From the NCBI GenBank assembly GCA_020725805.1, contig DYEF01000015.1, positions 1-38,389 on the forward strand: DNA of 38,389 nt, read 5' to 3'. The first letter of the stretch is position 1, and the number at the start of each line of letters is the position of its first letter. Below are positions 18,261 through 26,169 of this stretch, piece by piece. The notes below the pieces were generated by a model. It worked only from the letters and a program-made list of their open reading frames with translations, was not told where the DNA came from and made no database searches. A program made the translations under genes and the position numbers. This DNA is from Bdellovibrio sp. (GTDB lineage Bacteria > Myxococcota > SpSt-1050).

Positions 18261-18578
18261 ATGAAGAAAAGGACTCACAAGGCATTAGCAGGGAAAAGAA
18301 CGAAGGGCAAGTTAGCGGCGAAGGTGAGGCTGAGGGACGGAATTGTTTTCAGGGTTATGGATGAAGAGGCGGCTGTTGTCAGGCCTGATGACGGGACTTT
18401 GATGATTCTGAACGAGACTGCTACTTTTATCTTAAAGAGTATCGGGAAGGGTACTTCAAGAGAGAGTCTCGTCCGAAGGATAGTCAGCGAATATGATACC
18501 ACGCCGGTAGAGGCCGAGAGAGACTTAAACAGTTTTCTGAAAACTCTTGAAAAAGAGGGGCTGATTGAGATATCCTGA
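18261..18578 (+). CDS. PqqD-like peptide-binding protein (RRE fold)
   Basis: A 105-residue protein with a basic N-terminal tail (1-22) followed by a PqqD-like winged-helix domain: a first strand around GIVFRVMDEEAAVVRPDDG, then LMILNETATFILKSIGKGTS, RESLVRRIVSEYD, and a C-terminal helix ending LEKEGLIEI. This is the classic PqqD/RRE order of three strands and three helices. The N-terminal basic tail is longer than in stand-alone PqqD. In characterised pathways such proteins bind a precursor-peptide leader and hand it to a modifying enzyme. It starts a plus-strand operon with a PLP enzyme 23 bp downstream and no radical SAM gene next to it. The partner may be the peptide gene at 10525 or something outside the window. 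Confidence 0.78.
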   Translation: MKKRTHKALAGKRTKGKLAAKVRLRDGIVFRVMDEEAAVVRPDDGTLMILNETATFILKSIGKGTSRESLVRRIVSEYDTTPVEAERDLNSFLKTLEKEGLIEIS

Positions 18579-18601
18579 TAACCTGTTTAGGAGGTTTTAT
18601 T

Positions 18602-19846
18602 ATGCCGAGAAAGAAACTCAATCTAAAAAAATCAGTGAGACTGTATGAGGAGGCAAAGAGATTTATCCCCGGCGGGGTAACCGGGATAAGGAGGCCGATA
18701 AATTTCATTCCCGGAGAGTATCCGATCTTTCTGAAATCCGGAAAGGGCGGCAGAATAACGGATGTGGACGGCAATGAGTATGTAGACCTCCTCTGTGCCT
18801 ACGGACCGATTATCATCGGACACAGGGAGAAGATGATAGACGATGCGGTGATAAGGCAGATGAAGGAGGGGTTCTGTTTCAATCTTCCGCAGATTTATCA
18901 GAACGAGCTGTGTAAGATCTTCTCTGAACTGATACCCTGTGCGGAGCAGACGATTCTCGTACGAACCGGTTCGGATGCAACAACAGGTGCAATAAGGATT
19001 GCAAGGGGTTATACCGGCAAGACGAAGATTATAAGAAGCGGTTATCACGGCTGGCACGACTGGTGTGTGGAGGTAAAAGGCGGAATTCTTCCCAAGACAT
19101 ACGAAGATACGATTGATATTCACTACAACGACATCGATGCTCTCGAGAAGGTCTTTGGTCAGTATCCGGATGATATTGCCGCTGTGATCGTTACAGGGGT
19201 AGGGCACCCTCTGAACGAACCTGTTGTTGAACCGACGCCCGGATTTTTCGGCAGAATAAGGGAACTTACAAGAAAGCACGGTTCGGTTATGATTCTGGAT
19301 GAGATCAGGACCGGCTTCAGAATATCGCTTGGAGGCGCCCAGAAAAGATACGGTGTGACACCTGACCTTGCTACATTTGGTAAGGCAATGGCAAACGGCT
19401 ACTGTATCTCTGCCATCTCCGGTAAGAGAGAGGTTATGAATGTCGTTACGGAAGGAAAGGTCTTTATATCCTCGACATTCTTTCACAATTCGCTCGAGAT
19501 GGTGGCATCCATTGAGACAATAAAGTTTCTGAAGAAGAATAAAGTTATAGACAACATCTGGAAAAAGGGTGAAAAATTTCTGGAAGAACTCAGAAAACTT
19601 ACAGAAAATTACAGCGATATAATAACGCTTTCAGGGATTCCGCCTATGCCGTTCTTTACTTTTCCGAGAGATGATGCAGGAAAATACAAGGAGCGCAGGG
19701 TAAGGTTTTACACTGAGTGCATCAGGGCGGGTGTCTTTATGCAGCCCTATCACCACAGTTATATCTGTTACAGGCATACTGACAAGGACCTGAATCAGGT
19801 ACTGAACGCAGTAAGTGACGCGCTTAAAATCATCAGAGAGGTTTAA
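18602..19846 (+). CDS. Class III PLP aminotransferase, glutamate-1-semialdehyde aminomutase-like
   Basis: A 414-residue PLP enzyme of the HemL/GSA-aminomutase branch. Key sequence: FIPGGVTGIRRP near residue 21, TGSDATTGAIRIARGYTGK (about 122-140, the phosphate-binding loop and the ARGYTG signature of this branch), YHGWHDW (148-154), MILDEIRTGFR with Asp233, and Schiff-base Lys261 in TFGKAMANGY. GSA aminomutase moves an amino group within a molecule in tetrapyrrole synthesis. Here the gene has no haem neighbours and follows pqqD by 23 bp and precedes a MaoC-like gene, so it more likely transfers or moves an amino group in a specialised pathway. GGAGG lies about eight bases before the ATG. Substrate unknown. 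Confidence 0.85.
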   Translation: MPRKKLNLKKSVRLYEEAKRFIPGGVTGIRRPINFIPGEYPIFLKSGKGGRITDVDGNEYVDLLCAYGPIIIGHREKMIDDAVIRQMKEGFCFNLPQIYQNELCKIFSELIPCAEQTILVRTGSDATTGAIRIARGYTGKTKIIRSGYHGWHDWCVEVKGGILPKTYEDTIDIHYNDIDALEKVFGQYPDDIAAVIVTGVGHPLNEPVVEPTPGFFGRIRELTRKHGSVMILDEIRTGFRISLGGAQKRYGVTPDLATFGKAMANGYCISAISGKREVMNVVTEGKVFISSTFFHNSLEMVASIETIKFLKKNKVIDNIWKKGEKFLEELRKLTENYSDIITLSGIPPMPFFTFPRDDAGKYKERRVRFYTECIRAGVFMQPYHHSYICYRHTDKDLNQVLNAVSDALKIIREV

Positions 19847-19854
19847 TTTTCAGA

Positions 19855-20718
19855 ATGGCTTCGAACTTGAGACTGATAACGACTGGTCTTAGACATTTCT
19901 TCTATAAAAGGCTTAACAGGGATATGCTCGGCTTTGTAAGGGAAGAGGTCCTTCCTGAGATATTGCCCGGGGATGTAAGACTCTATGCGGCCGCAACAAA
20001 CGATGATCCGGACTCCTATTCAGGTGAGAGTATCATCCCTCCGCTCTTTGTGAGCAGACTTATTCATCCGTTTCTTACAGAGGTAATTACAAAACCCGAA
20101 CTGAGGATGAATATCCTGAAAATGGTCCACGGCGAGCTCCTGATCAGATGGCTTACCCCTGTGTATGTATCAGATAGACTAAATCTGAAAATGGAGATAA
20201 AGGAGATAATAGAGACAAACGCAGGCGAACTTATCAGAATATCTTTTATTGTCAGACGGGGAGATAAACCGGCGGCCGAGGCAGTCGCGGGACTTCTCAT
20301 CAGAAACCCGAAAGGGGAAAAGTCCAAGAAGGAGGAGGAGAAGCGGGAGCCTTTCTATGTTACCCAAATAAAGACTGCTCCCGACCAGGCACTCAGGTAT
20401 GCAAAGGCCTCACTCGATAACAATCTCATTCATACAAGTTCTTTCTTTGCAAAACTTACAGGACTCAAAAGACCGATTCTGCACGGTGTGTGCGTCTTTG
20501 CAATCACCTGCAATGAATTAATAAAAAAGTTCACAGAGAATGATAAAACAAGACTTGTATCTATGAGCGGGAGATTTGCATATCCGGTCTATCCCGGAGA
20601 GACGGTTCTGCTCAGGTGTTTTAAGGGAGAGAGCGATAATGTAATCGAGTACGAAGTAGTCAATTCCGCGGGCCGGCAGAATATCAGGTTCGGCAGGTTC
20701 GAATTCAAGAAAATCTGA
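19855..20718 (+). CDS. Double-hotdog MaoC-like hydratase/dehydratase
   Basis: A 287-residue protein with two hotdog halves. The N-terminal half keeps an IPPLFVSRLI helix-like segment and MVHGELLIRWLTPVYVSDRL, similar to the non-catalytic half of (R)-specific enoyl-CoA hydratases. The C-terminal half has YAKASLDNNLIHTSSFFAK with Asp188 and His193 at the spacing of the hydratase-2 catalytic pair, then GLKRPILHGVCVFA. The residues usually read SGDxNPLH; here a Leu replaces the Pro and Ser-Leu precedes the Asp, so activity is likely but not assured. Family substrates are enoyl or hydroxyacyl thioesters. It follows the aminotransferase by 8 bp and overlaps the SGNH gene start by one base, so it is in the same operon. 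Confidence 0.75.
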   Translation: MASNLRLITTGLRHFFYKRLNRDMLGFVREEVLPEILPGDVRLYAAATNDDPDSYSGESIIPPLFVSRLIHPFLTEVITKPELRMNILKMVHGELLIRWLTPVYVSDRLNLKMEIKEIIETNAGELIRISFIVRRGDKPAAEAVAGLLIRNPKGEKSKKEEEKREPFYVTQIKTAPDQALRYAKASLDNNLIHTSSFFAKLTGLKRPILHGVCVFAITCNELIKKFTENDKTRLVSMSGRFAYPVYPGETVLLRCFKGESDNVIEYEVVNSAGRQNIRFGRFEFKKI

Positions 20719-21830
20719 TGGAAAGTAATACGAACCCGGAGAAAAAAGTTTCCGAAAACAACAGCATAAGACTCAATCTTTTAATCCTCTTTGGCAGTAT
20801 TATCGTTATTCTTGCCGCCGAGTTTCTGCTCTATGTCCTGAATATCCCGTCAGGAAGATATAAATATAATGCCTCCCTCCCCTTTGTAATAGAAAACAGG
20901 CAGAGGGGATTTGACTGGCGCGGCTATCATACGTTCAGGGATGAACTCTTCAGGGCGGACGAAATGAATCTGACAGATCCTGACCTCTCTGTCTTCTGGG
21001 TCCCCAAACCTGATTTTCCTCCCTTTAACAGGGATGGCGCAATAGGCGACCCCAAAGATTCTGAGTGCAGAAAAGAGAGGTGTGTCAGGATACTCTCTCT
21101 CGGAGACAGCAATACTCTCTGGGACGGTCAGACGTCATATCCGCTTGTCCTGAAAAAACTAATCGAAGAGGACAGTGAGCTGGATTGCAGTCCCCTTCTT
21201 CTCAACGCCGGTGTTCACGGATATTCCTCCTATCAGGGTAAAAACTATATGAAAAGATTTATCGTTTTTAATCCGGATATTGTGACGATAAGTTTCGGAT
21301 GGAATGATACTGTCCCTGTCAGGGCACCGGAGGATAAATATTACGGAAGGGCGCTAAAGAATTTTGCAGAGAGAAGGGAGTATGCCGTTATCAGGGTTAT
21401 GCGCAACAGCCGCATTTTTCAGTTGCTCGAGATGGGAATTCTTTCTCTGATCACACAGTTTGTCCAGCCTAAGACCAGACACAGGGTAACTCCCGAGGAT
21501 TTTGAAATGAATCTTGAGGAGATGATAGCTCTTTCTCAGGGAATAGGTGCCGTCCCCGTCATCATATCCCGTCCTCATTATTTCAGGAAAGAGAAGATAC
21601 ACATCTTCGAAAAGGATGTCGATGCCTACAATGAGATCGCAAGGAATATTGCAGATAAGAATAATCTTCTCTTCTTTGATATGAACGGATTTTCAAAGGG
21701 GTTCAGGTTTGAGGAGATATTCTCTGATTACAGCCACTTCAATGAAAAGGGACATTATCTTGCGGCAGAGGCTTTGTATAAAAAATTAAGGGATAAAATA
21801 GCCGAAATATGCAGTAAGAAAAGGCCTTAA
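20718..21830 (+). CDS. Membrane-anchored SGNH/GDSL hydrolase
   Basis: A 370-residue protein with one N-terminal membrane anchor (about 18-41) and an extracytoplasmic SGNH hydrolase domain. Block I is SLGDSNTLW with nucleophile Ser131. Block II Gly165 is in NAGVHGYS, block III is GWND with Asn196, and block V is DYSH with Asp337 and His340. All four catalytic landmarks are present. Such enzymes remove or transfer acyl groups from sugars, peptidoglycan or small molecules. The start ATG shares its A with the TGA of the MaoC-like gene, giving strict coupling. It ends the operon; a convergent gene begins 39 bp away. The anchor implies that the last step takes place at the cell surface or periplasm. 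Confidence 0.85.
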   Translation: MESNTNPEKKVSENNSIRLNLLILFGSIIVILAAEFLLYVLNIPSGRYKYNASLPFVIENRQRGFDWRGYHTFRDELFRADEMNLTDPDLSVFWVPKPDFPPFNRDGAIGDPKDSECRKERCVRILSLGDSNTLWDGQTSYPLVLKKLIEEDSELDCSPLLLNAGVHGYSSYQGKNYMKRFIVFNPDIVTISFGWNDTVPVRAPEDKYYGRALKNFAERREYAVIRVMRNSRIFQLLEMGILSLITQFVQPKTRHRVTPEDFEMNLEEMIALSQGIGAVPVIISRPHYFRKEKIHIFEKDVDAYNEIARNIADKNNLLFFDMNGFSKGFRFEEIFSDYSHFNEKGHYLAAEALYKKLRDKIAEICSKKRP

Positions 21831-21869
21831 CGGATTCGTCTGGTCTTTTTCAGATGCGGTGAGCGGTAT

Positions 21870-24194
21870 TTATTTGAGTATAGCCGATATATCCTGTCTT
21901 ACGCTCTTCTCTTTTGCGAATACAAATATCCTTGCCGGCACGGTATTACTAATCGGGATGTTCTCGATAATTACCTTTCTGCCGTTTGTCTTGTGGTTTA
22001 CATTAAGAGATGAGATTTTTCCCTGAGAGATTTCGAATATTTCGTATATGCCGAAGTCGTCCGGGATGGTCGCCTCGATACTCACGGTCTGGTCGGAGAG
22101 CACCCAGTGGGGTACCATTGCCTCGCTTATAAGCGATGTGCCGCAGGATATATCTGTGGGGGCCTTCGAGGTCTTGAGCCCTATTACCGGGACAATCAGT
22201 GCATCAGGACTTCTTATCATCTCAACGATGGAATCACTGCTGCCCTTTATCATACCTGTTATATCACCGGTTCTGAGGTATTTTCTGAGTGAGGCAAATG
22301 TCTTGCCTGCCTCTGCAATAGCCGCCCAGCGCTCAGGTTTGTGGGCTGCCTCATCCTGATTCATCTGGAACCACATAAGACCCTTTCCGCCGGCCGCCAT
22401 TACGGAATAGGCCTGAACAAGAATCTCCTGCGGGTCAGGCTGTACGTGTATCTTTCCGTCGCTCTTGTTCCAGACCGGAGAGAGACCCTGTGCATACATC
22501 CACGTGGTCAGCGGCATATGGTTGTTTCTGGTATTTTTGAGATAGTCATACGAACCTCTCAAAGGCGGGTGTTTACCCCACGCTGTAATATGCGGGGCAC
22601 AGGCAGCGACGTAGAAATCTATTCCCTGAATATCGGCCATACCTGCAAATGTGCCCACATTCCCGTTTGTCTTTGCCCCGTTGTAGGTCGGAATTTCAGG
22701 GTACCAGCTCCAGAGTTTCTGTGATTCCTTTGCCTTCTTCGAGGCGTTGGGGATATTATTCTCGTCCCAGACCTCTCCGTCCGATTCATCTCCGGTCAGA
22801 AAACCTGCAACAAAAGAAGTGTTCGTAATCAGTTTGTCCGCATTCTGCATCGATGAGAAGCCGTCGGCAATCAGCACATAGAAATCTTTGACCGCGGGGA
22901 GCACACTGTTTACGAGATTGAACCAGTCCAGACCGCATTTACTGTTGTCCATATAGACAAACATCGTGTCAATAAAGGCATTTCTTGCGCTCTGGTAGTT
23001 TGTCTGATTCCCGCCGGGGACAGGACACTCGGAAGAATTCGGCCAGGCCTCAATCGGGAAGAACGGTTTTATTACCCTGCCGACCCCTACCGAGGGATTT
23101 GCATTTTCAAATTCCACAACTACCGTATAGGGCTCACCCGGTTTTACAGCACTGCAGAGCGGTATCCTTATCACAGAAGTCTCCTGAGGCTTTATTGCTC
23201 TGTCCGGCAGACAGGCTATACCGTTTGTAAGGACCTCCTTTGCGTTCAGTCTGACGCTTTTAACCGTATGATTTACGCTGTCCGTATTCTGAAGATATAC
23301 AAGAAACTCCGTCATATCATCCGTAGTGGTGATATACGTCAGCGGCACTTTGGTCTTCTTTACCTCGAAGTTTCCTTCCACCGCTACGCCGTTATCTGTA
23401 TCGATTCTGATCGAGGCACTCGTGGCTGAATCCCATTTCTTGTCCCTCGAATGGAATGCAAACCAGAGAATCCCACCGGCACTTACCTTTTCGGGCCAGT
23501 AGTGATACCACTCCATCTTCGGTTTAATGAGCATACTCTCAACGTTCTCTCCGTTTATGTAAATAGCTGTAATCTTTCCTGTTACATTCGAGAGCATCGC
23601 AATATGAAATCTCCCGCCGTCTACAGGATAATCCGTATATTCATTGTAATCCGAATCATTCAGATAATAATCCTTCCGGTAGGTGGCAAAGATTTTATTC
23701 TCTGTCTGAACTGCCTGACAGGGATTGCTCAGATTCTGACAGGTTTTGAGCGGAGGTATTATGAAGTCCGGACCGGATGTATCTGTAACCTGTGTATCCG
23801 TTATCTGTATATCCGCCGTCTGTACATCTGTTGCCTCTGTGTCTGTAATCTGAATATCTGTTGCCTGACCGTCTGTCGTCTGTATATCCGCCGTCTGAAC
23901 GTCTGTTGTCTGAATATCCGTTATCTCTGTATCTGTAATCCCGGTATCTTCCAAAATGATATCGCTGATCAGGTCGGGCAGCGGCTCTCCATCGGCATTG
24001 ATATCAGCGGTATCTGAGGATTCGGAGTAATCTATAGCCTGCACGTCTTCACTATAGATGTCCTCTGTCTTGGTGTCCTTAATATTCAATATATCTTTGG
24101 GGGTTGTATCAGTGCCCTGAGTTTGTTCACCATCCTCTGCACAAAAACAGATAAAGAGAGATAAAACCAAAGTAACATAAACGGATATCTTCAT
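21870..24194 (-). CDS. Exported protein with Asp/Thr repeat linker and glycosidase-like barrel
   Basis: A 774-residue protein with an N-terminal signal (hydrophobic 3-17, ending CFC; lipobox poor, so lipidation at Cys16 or 18 is uncertain). A low-complexity Asp/Thr/Gln linker (about 45-150, repeated TDIQT-type units) is followed by a beta-rich region (about 155-395) and a C-terminal region (about 400-690) that resembles a GH-A clan TIM barrel: TMFVYMDNSKCG, FVAGFLTGDESDGE, PLTTWMYAQG, QAYSVMAAGGKGLMWFQMNQDE. The Glu in GDESD and the later Glu/Asp are candidate acid residues. A C-terminal beta domain follows (about 700-774). Glycosidase activity is inference; no family is assigned. It has GGGAGGAA before the start, and the promoter has a TetR-type palindrome. 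Confidence 0.65.
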   Translation of the reverse strand: MKISVYVTLVLSLFICFCAEDGEQTQGTDTTPKDILNIKDTKTEDIYSEDVQAIDYSESSDTADINADGEPLPDLISDIILEDTGITDTEITDIQTTDVQTADIQTTDGQATDIQITDTEATDVQTADIQITDTQVTDTSGPDFIIPPLKTCQNLSNPCQAVQTENKIFATYRKDYYLNDSDYNEYTDYPVDGGRFHIAMLSNVTGKITAIYINGENVESMLIKPKMEWYHYWPEKVSAGGILWFAFHSRDKKWDSATSASIRIDTDNGVAVEGNFEVKKTKVPLTYITTTDDMTEFLVYLQNTDSVNHTVKSVRLNAKEVLTNGIACLPDRAIKPQETSVIRIPLCSAVKPGEPYTVVVEFENANPSVGVGRVIKPFFPIEAWPNSSECPVPGGNQTNYQSARNAFIDTMFVYMDNSKCGLDWFNLVNSVLPAVKDFYVLIADGFSSMQNADKLITNTSFVAGFLTGDESDGEVWDENNIPNASKKAKESQKLWSWYPEIPTYNGAKTNGNVGTFAGMADIQGIDFYVAACAPHITAWGKHPPLRGSYDYLKNTRNNHMPLTTWMYAQGLSPVWNKSDGKIHVQPDPQEILVQAYSVMAAGGKGLMWFQMNQDEAAHKPERWAAIAEAGKTFASLRKYLRTGDITGMIKGSSDSIVEMIRSPDALIVPVIGLKTSKAPTDISCGTSLISEAMVPHWVLSDQTVSIEATIPDDFGIYEIFEISQGKISSLNVNHKTNGRKVIIENIPISNTVPARIFVFAKEKSVRQDISAILK
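23779..23946 (-). repeat. 15-bp imperfect tandem repeat (T-D-x-Q linker)
   Basis: About eleven imperfect 15-bp units encode a T-D-x-x-x linker, with the recurring residues TTDVQ, TADIQ, ITDTE and ATDVQ, in the glycosidase-like exported protein. Units keep the reading frame, so copy-number change would alter only linker length. Confidence 0.7.
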
Positions 24195-24543
24195 TTATTC
24201 CTCCCGTAAAATGCATAATATTTCAGGGTTATGCCGGTTTCTGCCTGTAACTTATGGCTTATGATAGATTCTCTGCAACTCACCTGACTTACTATATAAA
24301 ATTTGAGACTCAGTGTCAAGTTTTGAATAAATACTATCAAAACAGAGGCTTAGAACAGAGTTTATATCTTTGACAATCTCTTCTTTCGTGATAGTTTATG
24401 GCCGGTTAGTTATTTGTTGCTGGTTTGAAGCAGGACGACAATTGCAATGGTTCCACAGATGAGGGATGTTAGTAAGCCGGGAGCCCTCTTTTATCATAAT
24501 CAGATTTCGCATCTGTAATGTATGAAGTATTGGCTCAAATAAT
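24195..24543. promoter_or_regulatory. Intergenic region with operator-containing promoter for the exported protein
   Basis: On the minus strand TTGACA (24314-24319), 17 bp, TATAGT (24291-24296) is a near-consensus promoter for the gene starting at 24194. The 17-bp palindrome TTGAGACTCAGTGTCAA (24303-24319) overlaps it and supplies the -35 box. The remaining part (24320-24543), next to the TetR stop, shows no gene. It contains only short frames without ribosome binding sites, and no terminator hairpin was found. Confidence 0.65.
24303..24319 (-). promoter_or_regulatory. TetR-type operator O2
   Basis: A 17-bp imperfect palindrome with half-sites TTGAGACT/AGTGTCAA around one central base. Its right arm is identical to that of operator O1 at 25162-25178, in front of the tetR gene. 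It overlaps the -35 box and the spacer of the exported protein's promoter, a position suited to repression. Confidence 0.7.
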
Positions 24544-25143
24544 TTAAAGTTCGAAACTCGAAGAGAGGATGTCGAGTGATTCCTTTGCCAGTTTTACAAG
24601 AGGTTTTCTGCATCCTCCTTCAAACCACTCTTCCATAATAATTCGGGCGGTTCCGAATATTGCAGCAGCCAGAATGCGGGATTTCTTTCTTCCCATCTCA
24701 CCGTCACCTGCCCGCCTGTAAATCTCCTCTGAGATGGCATCCTCGAAGTCGCGGTCCTTCTCGATATCTTTGGCTATCAGATACGGGGAGGAGACTACGA
24801 TCTGGTATTCCTCGATCAGTTCGTTCCTGATTTCGTCATAATATTGGGAAAAATTGATAAGGGCATTCCTGATTGCAGAAAAGACCTTCTTATCGTCTGA
24901 CTTTGCTGTTGAAAGCATCTCCCTGAAAATTGCAAGTCTCGCCCTGTGATTTCTGAAAACAACGGCCTCTTTTGTCTTGAAATACCTGAAGAATGTGCTT
25001 CTGGAAACCCCTGTCTTCTTGACAATATCCTCAACAGTGACGTTGTCGAATCCCTTTTCAAAGAATAGTTTTGTAGCGGCCTCGATGAACTGTCGCTTAA
25101 CATTTGCCTTTTTGCGGTCTCTGAGTGAGCCTTCCTTCTTCAT
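24544..25143 (-). CDS. TetR/AcrR-family repressor
   Basis: A 199-residue regulator. The N-terminal helix-turn-helix is at about 20-65: AATKLFFEKGFDNVTVEDIVKKTGVSRSTFFRYFKTKE, typical of the family. The rest is a helical ligand and dimer domain of ordinary length with no recognisable specificity. A matched palindrome sits in its own promoter and in the promoter of the exported protein ahead of which it lies, so autoregulation and control of that gene are likely. The promoter's -10 box ends seven bases before the ATG, and there is no Shine-Dalgarno, so the mRNA may be leaderless; an upstream start is not available in frame. Confidence 0.87.
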   Translation of the reverse strand: MKKEGSLRDRKKANVKRQFIEAATKLFFEKGFDNVTVEDIVKKTGVSRSTFFRYFKTKEAVVFRNHRARLAIFREMLSTAKSDDKKVFSAIRNALINFSQYYDEIRNELIEEYQIVVSSPYLIAKDIEKDRDFEDAISEEIYRRAGDGEMGRKKSRILAAAIFGTARIIMEEWFEGGCRKPLVKLAKESLDILSSSFEL

Positions 25144-25149
25144 ATAATA

Positions 25150-25178
25150 ACCATATTCAATTTGGCACTAAGTGTCAA
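25150..25178 (-). promoter_or_regulatory. TetR promoter with operator O1
   Basis: Minus strand TTGACA (25173-25178), 17 bp, TATGGT (25150-25155). The palindrome TTGGCACTAAGTGTCAA (25162-25178) has half-sites TTGGCACT/AGTGTCAA and covers the -35 box and most of the spacer. The AGTGTCAA arm and the architecture match those of O2. The predicted transcript start falls at about the ATG (25143). Confidence 0.7.
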
Positions 25179-25282
25179 GGAATATTTTCAGAATTCCGTT
25201 CGTTATTCTGGTTGTTTCGGTACTTTGTGGCTTCGGTGCGCCACACTATTCATCCATCTTTGTCTATAAAAAACACAGCTTT

Positions 25283-26095
25283 TTATCCCAGTGCCACATC
25301 GAGTACCATCATTACCGTAAAACCTATGATTGTACCTGTTGTGGCTATGTCGGAGTTCCCTTTTGCCTGAGATTCGGGAATGAGTTCTTCTACCACCACA
25401 TATATCATAGCTCCTGCGGCAAATGAGAGCGCATAGGGGAGTATCGGTTGAACCATTGAGACAGCGACTGCGCCGAGTAATGCCGCAACCGGTTCTACAA
25501 TCCCGGACAACTGCCCGTAAAAGAAACTCTTACCCCTTGAGAATCCCTCTCCTCTGAGAGGGAGTGAGATTGCAAGCCCCTCGGGTATGTTCTGAATCCC
25601 GATACCTATAGCGAGAGATACCGCTCCCATCAGTGAAATGGTTTCCCCCTGTGTGGCAAGTGAACCGAATGCCACACCTATTGCAAGCCCTTCCGGGATA
25701 TTGTGGAGAGTAACTGCAAGAACCAGAAGTGTGGTCTTCTTCAGACTCGTCTTTATGCCCTCGGTCTCACTCTCCGATAGTCCCGGGTGCAGATGGGGAA
25801 GCAGCATATCTACAACTCTCAGAAAGCCTGCTCCGAGCAGGAATCCGAGTGCCGGAGGGAGCCACTTTATTCCGCCTGATTTTTCCGAGAGTTCAATTGA
25901 AGGGGCAAGAAGTGACCAGAAACTAGCAGCAATCATTATGCCTGCGGCAGAACCGAGCATCAGGTCGAGAATCCTGCTGCTTGCCTGTCTGATAAACAGA
26001 ACACCGGATGCCCCGAGCGCTGTAAGCAGATATGTAAACAGACCGGCAAAAAGTGCAAGAGTAACCGGCGAAAAAGAAGAGAATGCCTCCGTCAT
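25283..26095 (-). CDS. ZIP-family metal transporter (GufA-like)
   Basis: A 270-residue polytopic membrane protein of the ZIP family, which moves zinc and related divalent metals into the cytoplasm. The two signature metal-site helices are present: LHNIPEGLAIGVAF and IGIQNIPEGLAISLPL, each with His/Asn-x-Pro-Glu-Gly. About eight hydrophobic segments are visible, and a third site helix ends in VEELIPES. The start at 26095 is preferred over an in-frame ATG ten codons earlier (26125) because GAGGTG (26103-26108) lies seven bases before it. It follows the VWA lipoprotein on the same strand with a 70-bp gap that holds a 9-bp tandem repeat. Metal specificity is not readable here. Confidence 0.88.
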   Translation of the reverse strand: MTEAFSSFSPVTLALFAGLFTYLLTALGASGVLFIRQASSRILDLMLGSAAGIMIAASFWSLLAPSIELSEKSGGIKWLPPALGFLLGAGFLRVVDMLLPHLHPGLSESETEGIKTSLKKTTLLVLAVTLHNIPEGLAIGVAFGSLATQGETISLMGAVSLAIGIGIQNIPEGLAISLPLRGEGFSRGKSFFYGQLSGIVEPVAALLGAVAVSMVQPILPYALSFAAGAMIYVVVEELIPESQAKGNSDIATTGTIIGFTVMMVLDVALG

Positions 26096-26137
26096 AAAAA
26101 AACACCTCAAAGGTCTATATAACATAAATCTTTTACG

Positions 26138-26169
26138 GTTTAAACAGTTTGAACGGTTTGAACAGTTAG
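26138..26169. repeat. Tandem 9-bp repeat between VWA lipoprotein and ZIP genes
   Basis: Three and a half copies of a 9-bp unit, GTTTAAACA, GTTTGAACG, GTTTGAACA and GTT, overlap the TAA stop (26166-26168) of the upstream gene and end 43 bp before the ZIP start. It could be a phased binding site or a slippage product. It is not coding. Confidence 0.6.

Noticed and set aside
18026-18364. Plus-strand 112-residue frame overlapping the PqqD-like gene
   Set aside because: It shares bases with the well-supported pqqD frame, has no Shine-Dalgarno and low-complexity composition. Treated as a shadow.
24320-24543. Short frames in the gap between the exported protein and TetR, including one of 33 codons
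   Set aside because: No ribosome binding sites, no resemblance to known peptides, and the region lies next to a regulatory segment.
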